DNA of 64,000 nucleotides from Albula goreensis. Lineage: Eukaryota > Chordata > Actinopteri > Albuliformes > Albulidae. A program made the position numbers and the translations under genes. This document shows positions 57,730 through 64,000 of the stretch, piece by piece; position 1 is the first letter of the stretch; every line of letters starts with the position of its first letter. The stretch lies in contig CM040752.1 in the NCBI GenBank assembly GCA_022829145.1, positions 35,361,086 to 35,425,085 of the forward strand. The letters are read 5' to 3'. The notes under the pieces were generated by a model. That model did no database searches and had not been told where the DNA came from. It was given only the letters and a program-made list of their open reading frames with translations.

Positions 57730-57816
57730 ATGAATATTCATGAAGAGGCGTGCCCAAGGACAGAACAACCATTGCCACCAGTATTTCCCTTAGCTACAAC
57801 CTTCATGAATATTCAT
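57730..57816. promoter_or_regulatory. Pair of identical POU-type palindromes
   Basis: ATGAATATTCAT occurs at 57730-57741 and again at 57805-57816, 75 bp apart. Each is a perfect 12-bp palindrome of two opposed ATGAAT half-sites, the arrangement bound by POU-domain dimers (Pit-1/Oct type). Flanks are partly shared (tcatgaatattcat). No neighbouring gene is identified. Confidence 0.35.
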
Positions 57817-57854
57817 TGGGTGGCATGAAAATTGGAACGTTTCAGGTTCAATGG

Positions 57855-57894
<40 letters not shown>

Positions 57895-58347
57895 TATGCT
57901 ACTTTCAAAGCTATGAGCACAGAAGCTAACCATCTGTTGGTCTACAGGATCTTTAATTTCCAAGCCTGCTGGGGATTGTTCGCTTGCTCAAAGGCCCAGA
58001 GACATCCGTATCTTTCTCTCTTGAGACTGAAATGAACCACTGTGATTGGTTAAAGTCCCTGAGCCAGGGGAGGAGTGGTCTCAGGAGGAACTCTGATTGG
58101 ACGGCAGTGAGCGCACACGTTTGTGAACGGGCCTGGCCGCTACACTGTCCTATGGGGGGAGGCTCAGGAAGCTTGAGCGGGGCTCAGATCAGACACGCGT
58201 CCTTCACGCTCGGCGGGTCTCAGGAACTGAAGAATAAAACAGGAAATGGATTAGGGAAGACACCGTGGAAGAGCAGCTTTCATCCTCACTGCATTACCTA
58301 GGAGCGGCAGTGGAGTAAAACTGAGTTAGTGCTCTGAGGACTGCAGA
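57817..58347. other. Unique stretch with (GA)n
   Basis: (ga)n lies at 57859-57893. Otherwise nothing recognised. Confidence 0.4.
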
Positions 58348-58545
58348 CATACTGCCTGAGGAGGTGGGCATACCATAACTCCAAGGCCCATATGTATTAA
58401 TGGTAATAAGGCTAATAGGTGGGTATACTGTCTGAGGAGGTGGGCATACTGTAACTCCAAAGCCCATATGTATTAATGGTAATAAGGCTAATAGGTGGGT
58501 ATACTGTCTGAGGAGGTGGGCATACTGTAACTCCACAGCCCAAGT
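58348..58545 (+). repeat. 76-bp tandem repeat, locus B
   Basis: gaggaggtgggcatac starts at 58358, 58434 and 58510, exactly 76 apart. The unit is almost identical to that at 54.3 kb, while flanking sequence beyond the array is unrelated. Confidence 0.95.
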
Positions 58546-59054
58546 TTGGAAACAACAGAATCTCCATTCGTCATCTGAACAGAGCAAAGATCTGTTTTTT
58601 TAATAAAAACAATCACTTCACCTGCAGGACACAAGATTTTTGCATCCCTGCCTAGCATTTATTTGCCCAGTGTATTCGACCTGTCAAAAACGTCAGCTCA
58701 GTTGTGCTACGCGCAAAGGGTCATCACAGTGATTTCAAGCTTGGATTTAGCATCAGCTAGAAAGGACTCAACCCTCATACCGGTGGTGGAGTTTTCTTTC
58801 ACCTGACAGCCAGACCAGCTGCTCAAGTTCAGGCCCTATTTCCTTTCAAAGATACGACCTGTTTGCCCCATCCTCAACCAATTCTGTTGTAGATTAAGCT
58901 ACAATGTACCTCACACCTTGATATGTTTTTCAGTCCCACCATGCACATAATCACATTTTCACAACATCACTGCATATTATATTACACTGTATATAGTGTA
59001 CTCCACATACTGTATGTGTGCATACCATCCACCTAACCACTACAATAACGGTTG
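58546..59054. other. Unique non-coding stretch
   Basis: Small inverted repeat cacatac-t-gtatgtg at about 59005-59019. Nothing else recognised. Confidence 0.3.
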
Positions 59055-59222
59055 TATGGGCCCATATGGAGATTGTGGCTGAGGGGCTGCAGGTTTGAAT
59101 CCCAGGTAGGACACAGCAGTTGTATCCTTGAATAAAGACACTCAGCCTGCTCTGCTTCTGTTCATGTCCAGCTGGATAACCTGATTCAGTAAGAGTGTCT
59201 GCTAAATGCATAAATGTAATTA
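59055..59222 (+). mobile_element. tRNA-derived SINE, shortened, with intact tail
   Basis: B box GGTTTGAATCCC at 59092-59103, then 'caggtaggacacagcagttg', 'tccttgaataaagacactca' and 'gtccagctggataac'. It ends with the family tail 'aagagtgtctgctaaatgc', then ataaatgtaa. The tail is the best-kept in the window. Confidence 0.7.
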
Positions 59223-59600
59223 TCATCATCATCCACACACACCACTGGGGCCGGTTTTCAATCCGCCACCAAATGTTCGTCCTTCTGCAATGTCCCCATT
59301 GTGAAAACCTTCATTTACTTTCACCATGTTGGCTGTACAATAGAGAGATCCAGATTCACATAATATTTAAGAGTAAAGAGGGTGGTTGATAAGAGAGGGG
59401 AGTAATATCCTCTGTTTTGACCGATACACCTGGAGTTCTGACTATTACACCAGAGCCCTCAGGGCGCGCCACTAATACCACATATTACCCAGAGCATAAC
59501 AGAGCAAACAGAGCTGCACCTCAGAGAAAGGAAACAGAATTCAGAAGGTCATCCCAAGGAAACAGCCTGGCCAATCAGACAGAGACCTCCGGGATGTTCA
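59223..59600. other. Unique non-coding stretch
   Basis: Nothing recognised beyond (atc)n at 59221-59232. Confidence 0.3.
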
Positions 59601-59604
59601 TGTC

Positions 59605-60335
59605 GGAACAAGCCTAGGCTGTATCCAATGATGCCTAGACCAGGGCTTCATGTCCAGGCTTAACATAGCATTGGATACAGCCTAGACCAGGCTTAGCATT
59701 GGATAGACCATTGGATTGGACACAGCCTAGACCAGGCTTAACGCCATTGGAGCCTACCAGGCTTAACGCAGCATTGGACACAGCCTTGGATACAGCCTAG
59801 ACCAGGCTTAACGCCTAGCATTGGATTGGATAGCCCTGACCAGACTTAACGACCCTAGACCAGGCTTAAGGGCTTATACAGCCTAGACATTGGATATACA
59901 GCCTAGACCAGACTTAATGCAGCATTGGATACAGCCTAGACCAGGCTTAATGCAGCATTGGATACAGCCTAGACCAGGCTTAACGCAGCATTGGATACAG
60001 CCTAGACCAGGCATTGCCTAGATACAGCCAGCCTAGACCAGCCTAGCCAGGCTTAACGCAGCATTGGATTGGATACAGCCTTAACGCAGCATTGCATACA
60101 GCCTACCAGGCTTAGCATTGGATACAGCCTGGACCAGACTTGGATTGGACAGCCTTAATGCAGCCAGCCTAGACCAGGCTTAACGTAGCATTGGATACAG
60201 CCTAGACCAGGCTTAACGCATGGCATTGGATACAGCCTAGACCAGGCTTGGATACAGCCTAGACCAGGCTTAACGCAGCATTGGATACAGCCTAGACCAG
60301 GCTTAATGCAGTGCTGGACACTCTCAAGATCAGGC
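59605..60335. repeat. 33-bp minisatellite, ~730 bp
   Basis: The consensus is gcagcattggatacagcct + agaccaggcttaac (33 bp). Full units alternate with pieces cut inside the unit (ttggattggatac, agccagcctagaccagcctagcc), so the array is scrambled by many small rearrangements. Each unit contains AGCCT-5 bases-AGGCT, a short hairpin. Minus-strand frames repeating 'KPGLGCIQC' exist because 33 is a multiple of three. Confidence 0.9.
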
Positions 60336-61444
60336 AACCATAAACAAATAAAGCTGTTTTAATGTATGAGTGCGCAGAGTTGCTAGAGCTGTAAAAAGTG
60401 TTTTTTTTTATTAACAAAAGGTATTACCAGGCCAGAATGGGGTTGTTGGAGGGAATATACACTGATTTCATAACTGAGCTACCAGACCCAGCCAAGAGGA
60501 AGGCTTGGGTTCAGCCAAAAGGCTGCGATTCTAGTAGTTTCTGAGTACAGCAGTACAGAGAGAGCAAGCTTTGGGGGTGTTACAGAACAGGGATGGGTCA
60601 GGCAGTGTGGCATTATGGGTAAGGGCTGTTTGGTCAAGGCCCAAACAATAACATGAAATGGAGGGAAGAAAAATGGATCTCCACTAGCCATTCATCACCT
60701 GTAGTCCTCTACACAGGACTAGCGCAACAACATTTTCACCACTAAATAGCCTTGCTCTGTCTCCGTACAACTGGAAAAAAAATCGTCTGATTGCCGGTTT
60801 TCTGACCAGAACAAACGGAGGGACATATATCACCACATTCCTGGTCTCACGTCCATCACTATTTTTCATTTTTACAGGATATTTTACAATGTCTGTTCAT
60901 CACTTTAAAAAAACAAACATCATCTCTGCAATGCAGTTTTTTTTCCAGTGTGTACCATAAGATACTCTTCCTGAAGTGACGGAATGGAGCTGTTGAACAC
61001 CAGACCTTAAGGCATGCAGCGTCTTTATGCACTTGCTCCTCCCTCTTATCAAACCATGTGATTTAATTGAACAGGCGAGGCGCTGTTTAGTGAAATCAGG
61101 CGGCGCATCGTTCAGCTGTCCACCACGTCTGCACAGACAAGCCATTGCATTAGAACAGTGAAACTTTTTCTGTTCATGCATTTTTAAAATGTCCATAATT
61201 TTCATTTTCTCTACATTTTTTAATACTTTGATAAAAATCGAATATGCTCTGTGTTAAAATTCTTATACCTTCTTGGCTGAAAAGACCTTGGGGCACAATA
61301 TATGTAAAGACAATTCAACAAATAACATTTTCTCAACACTACAGTTATGCGCTAATGCTACCCCAAACAAGGCACTTACTCATTACTCATAAACACCATT
61401 ACCTAATGAGGTCCTTCAGTATATACTGCAGCTTTAGTCTTTGT
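60336..61444. other. Unique non-coding stretch
   Basis: No gene or repeat recognised. Confidence 0.35.
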
Positions 61445-61449
61445 CTGTC

Positions 61450-61560
61450 TGGAGGACATTCTTTATAAATGCTTTATAAATACTTTATAAATGCATCACA
61501 AATGCTTTATAAAGGCATTATATCCCAGCATGAGGTACCTTCATAAACAGTAGGGCTATA
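61450..61560. repeat. ctttataaatg tandem block within a dispersed repeat
   Basis: ctttataaatg-type 11-mers recur four to five times at 61462-61517, followed by 'ggcattatatcccagcatgagg' and 'taccttcataaacag'. Similar blocks are part of a fish interspersed repeat. Confidence 0.5.
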
Positions 61561-61894
61561 TCTGGATAAAAGACCCTTGCAGTAATAGAGCTGGGGGCTG
61601 TAAATTAGATTAAGGTGCAAATCAGTAAATAGGGAAAATGTAGATTTGTACTAATTAGCCCTCTTCACTTTGCATTCATGTGGAATTCAGACGTGCAGGT
61701 CACAGTGATCATCCACATTTCTTTCTTGCTGCCGCATTATTTGTGAAAATTAATTGCTGCAATGTCAGGAATTTATGAAGCATTAATCCATAAGAAAGGA
61801 AGTTTTATTTCAGTTTTTTTGAGTGTGTGTTTGTGATGAGAAGGGCAGATACCACCTAATTGTTTCTCTCAGTTCGGCGGCGTGTTTTTTAATT
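61561..61894. other. Candidate conserved non-coding region
   Basis: Unique AT-rich sequence: gtaaattagattaagg, gtactaattagccc, tttgcattcatgtgg, gaaaattaattgctgc, gcattaatccataag. Homeodomain and octamer-like cores are densely packed, with no repeat or open frame. Confidence 0.3.
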
Positions 61895-61915
61895 AGTCAC
61901 ATTTAAAATGTGACT
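61895..61915. repeat. Perfect 10-bp-arm palindrome
   Basis: AGTCACATTT and AAATGTGACT flank a single A. It sits just after aatt at the end of the enhancer-like stretch. Confidence 0.9.
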
Positions 61916-63104
61916 GTTCCTTGCTCAGTGTGCTGTGTCTACCCTGTGACTGCTGTGCGTTTGCTGTGCTTGTAAACTCCGTCTTGTGGGCATTTCTGTC
62001 TGCATGTGTGAATCTATACATCTGTCACGTGCCGAGCTGGAAGATAATCCATTTTCCTGTGTGTTTTCTTACAGAAGAAAATCCAGATGCATAATACATG
62101 GCATGAATGTTAAACATGAATGTTTCCATCGATGTTAAAATAACGGCACGGATGGCCAGTGACTCTGTCTGACCTGACTGCATGCGTGTTTCAGCTGTTC
62201 TTTTTGCTGCTCGAACAGCCCGAGCACAAAATGCAGAATCCGCAAACACCCCCTCACCTGCCCAGCCATGACACGGAATGATAATGATAAATTAAAAAGC
62301 CATATGAGGTCAGTCGTGAAGTCGTTGACATGGGGGGGACATGTTTTATTTGGCAGGCCTAGTGGGGCCGCTGTACTTTTCCTTTTTTTTTCTTTCAGCC
62401 AATGATGTAATACCTATCCCAAACTCGTCTGACACTGATAGGTTTGACACCTGAGGCGCTTGATGCTCATTGGCTGTCTAAGTAGTTCACCCAGGGGCCC
62501 ACGGATGGCAGGCCCACTCAATACAGGAACGGCGTAGGCCATGTTAATGTCCCTCTGCTTTCTTATCAATAATTTATTAGCGCGATGGTGACAGGGGGAT
62601 ATTGCAGTTGTTTGCCGAGCGGGGAGAGCCGGTCGTCCGTCTGCTGTGTAAATCACTCACCGGCAGCCATGACGGGGTTTGGGAGAGTAAAGACGGGGGC
62701 GGGGAGGGTGTGTGGGGGGGTGTGGTGGTGAGGTGTGAGGTGGGGGTGGGGAGGGGCTAGTCACCGTCTCTGCAGAGCTATAATAGTTTGCCTTCATGAA
62801 GGGCTTTTAAAAAAAAAAAAAAGAAGAAAAAGAAAGGAGCTTGAGACAACCATTATTAAAAACTACTTTACGGTAAGTGTGCTTCCCTTTGACAGATTTA
62901 TTTTTAAATGAGGAAACGATAAGCTTGGCCTTGGCTTGCTGGCCTGTCGTATTAAGGAGAGGGTGAGCCGGTCGTCTGGAAACCCAGACGGTCGGGCCCG
63001 GTGAGATCTTAGGGCCCTCTCTTCTGCCCGCCTGGGAGAAGCGCTCGCGTCAGGGACCTACCAGCTCAGACCGGGGGCAGGGGCCTCCGTGTGGTCCTCC
63101 AAAT
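61916..63104. other. Unique stretch with a G-rich tract
   Basis: 62693-62757 is a G-rich run with many GGG blocks, capable of forming G-quadruplexes. An A run is at 62809-62821. No gene recognised. Confidence 0.4.
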
Positions 63105-63260
63105 GGAAGCGCTCAGGCGTGGGGCTGCAGTGGGTCCCATGGGTGGGTGTTTGAATCCCAGCCATGCTGTTACCAGCTGTGGCCATAGGTATATAGTGGC
63201 AAAGCAACACCTGGATCAGCCAGTGCGGGGAAAAAGACCCTCTCTAGCCCTCGCGGCTGA
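63105..63260 (+). mobile_element. Possible tRNA-headed repeat fragment
   Basis: tgtttgaatccc at 63148-63159 resembles a B box, preceded by gcagtgggtcccatgg. The rest (gcggggaaaaagaccc, gctgatgctgtggtaac) reads like a dispersed repeat but is not identified. Confidence 0.3.
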
Positions 63261-63343
63261 TGCTGTGGTAACACCGCGGTAACCTTGTGCCTGACAGCCA
63301 AGCTGAAGATACATGGAGCTACCAGTGTGGTCAGGATCAATAT

Positions 63344-63348
63344 GCAAT

Positions 63349-63386
<38 letters not shown>

Positions 63387-63505
63387 CTCAACCCCCCATC
63401 CTCACCTCCTTCCATTAAAACATACACACACACGCCCTCTTGCCTTGCAGACATTTAAATGGACAGGCACAGATATATGTACACACACACACACACATAC
63501 ACATT
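63344..63505. repeat. Three CA microsatellites
   Basis: (ca)n lies at 63350-63384, 63422-63432 and 63480-63508, in C/A-rich sequence. Confidence 0.85.
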
Positions 63506-64000
63506 CACACACTCAACCGACAGGGATTATTGATTTTGTGGGGAAGGCAAATAAATAGCTTTTAAATTAGGCCCCGTCCACCCACCCCCGAAAACAGACT
63601 ACATGGAAACGGCCAAAGACCTCAGCGGAATCTTCACCTGAGATTGAGTCAGTGGGATGATGGAGGACTCAGGTAAGCAGCACAGAAAGACAGAGAGAGA
63701 GAGAGAGAGAGAGAGACAGGAGGAGGAGGAGAAAACAGAATGTAGGAGAGAGGGCCCTTATCCATGAGCATCAGTGCGTTTCCGGCAGCTCTGACAATCC
63801 CTGTCAAACCACAGCCGCGATTAATGTCCCCGAGGCTCCAGACACCCCCCCCCCCCCCGCACCACCTCCCCAGGCATCTCCTCTCTCCCCAGGAAGAGGT
63901 GTGAGAGAGGTTTGCACCTCGTTCACAGAGTCAGAGCCTGACCGCTACAACACCGGCAGATCCTTTGTATGAGGGCATCGGCCTCCATTTTCTGTGTAGC
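63506..64000. other. Unique stretch with GA and C runs
   Basis: (ga)n at 63691-63715 and a run of 14 C at 63845-63858. A good splice-donor-like caggtaagc at 63670-63678 and an acceptor-like ctctctccccag at 63881-63892 are present, but no exon could be supported. Confidence 0.4.

Noticed and set aside
54197-58587. Similar minus-strand peptides at 54.2-54.55 and 58.3-58.6 kb suggesting a duplicated gene
   Set aside because: The shared peptide comes only from the 76-bp array, and 76 is not a multiple of three, so two different frames alternate.
60155-60337. Repeat peptide 'KPGLGCIQC' on the minus strand
   Set aside because: Produced by the 33-bp minisatellite; phase is lost repeatedly along the array.
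63640-64000. A possible short coding exon beginning ATGATGGAGGACTCAG before a caggtaagc donor, with a ccccag acceptor near 63892
   Set aside because: Splice-like signals of this quality are frequent, the putative peptide is very short with an early stop, and there is no support from a known protein.

Overview
The window looks like nuclear DNA from a ray-finned fish. It carries several copies of dispersed repeats familiar from teleost genomes: a tRNA-headed SINE ending in a 'gtctgctaaatg' tail, an element with 'ccaaagtgacttaca', one with 'gaagaaaccctgggagg', one with 'gtcctttggat', short hAT-type MITEs, and abundant CA and GA microsatellites. An early-branching teleost such as the eel/tarpon group would fit, but that is only an impression. 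I found no protein-coding gene I could support, no functional tRNA or rRNA gene, no CRISPR array and no intact autonomous transposon. The open frames of 60-230 codons are explained by chance or by low-complexity repeats whose period is a multiple of three.

Layout. 0-8 kb is rich in old minisatellites: a 30-bp CCAAT array, a 16-bp TTGACC array, a GGGCTCTGG array with 111-bp higher-order structure, and a 46-bp array. It also holds a hAT MITE with a near-match 8-bp target duplication, a 5S-rRNA-like remnant, and a SINE whose tRNA-like head has been amplified in tandem. 8-21 kb is mostly unique sequence with a 102-bp duplication, a long purine tract, a 31-bp array and several dispersed repeats. 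21-36 kb holds a long CA tract, a 15-bp-based minisatellite, a perfect 14-bp-arm palindrome, a 300-bp TIR element and scattered SINE copies. 36-52 kb has a 52-bp minisatellite (from 35.9 kb), a 20-bp pyrimidine array, CTCF-like motifs, a second hAT-type MITE, a small CpG-rich patch and a 44-bp inverted repeat. 52-64 kb has a 7-bp array in perfect register, a possible solo LTR, the same 76-bp tandem unit at two places 4 kb apart, a pair of identical POU-type palindromes and a 730-bp 33-bp-period minisatellite.

Between the repeats lie AT-rich unique stretches dense in homeodomain cores (TAATTA, TAATCC/GGATTA). Such sequence is typical of introns or gene deserts around developmental regulators. 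Whether any of it is conserved cannot be judged from one sequence. No clear new biological system was found. The most notable items are the dispersed 76-bp tandem unit, the SINE-head amplification, the large inverted repeat at 51.1 kb, the perfect hairpin at 28.7 kb and the in-register heptamer array.
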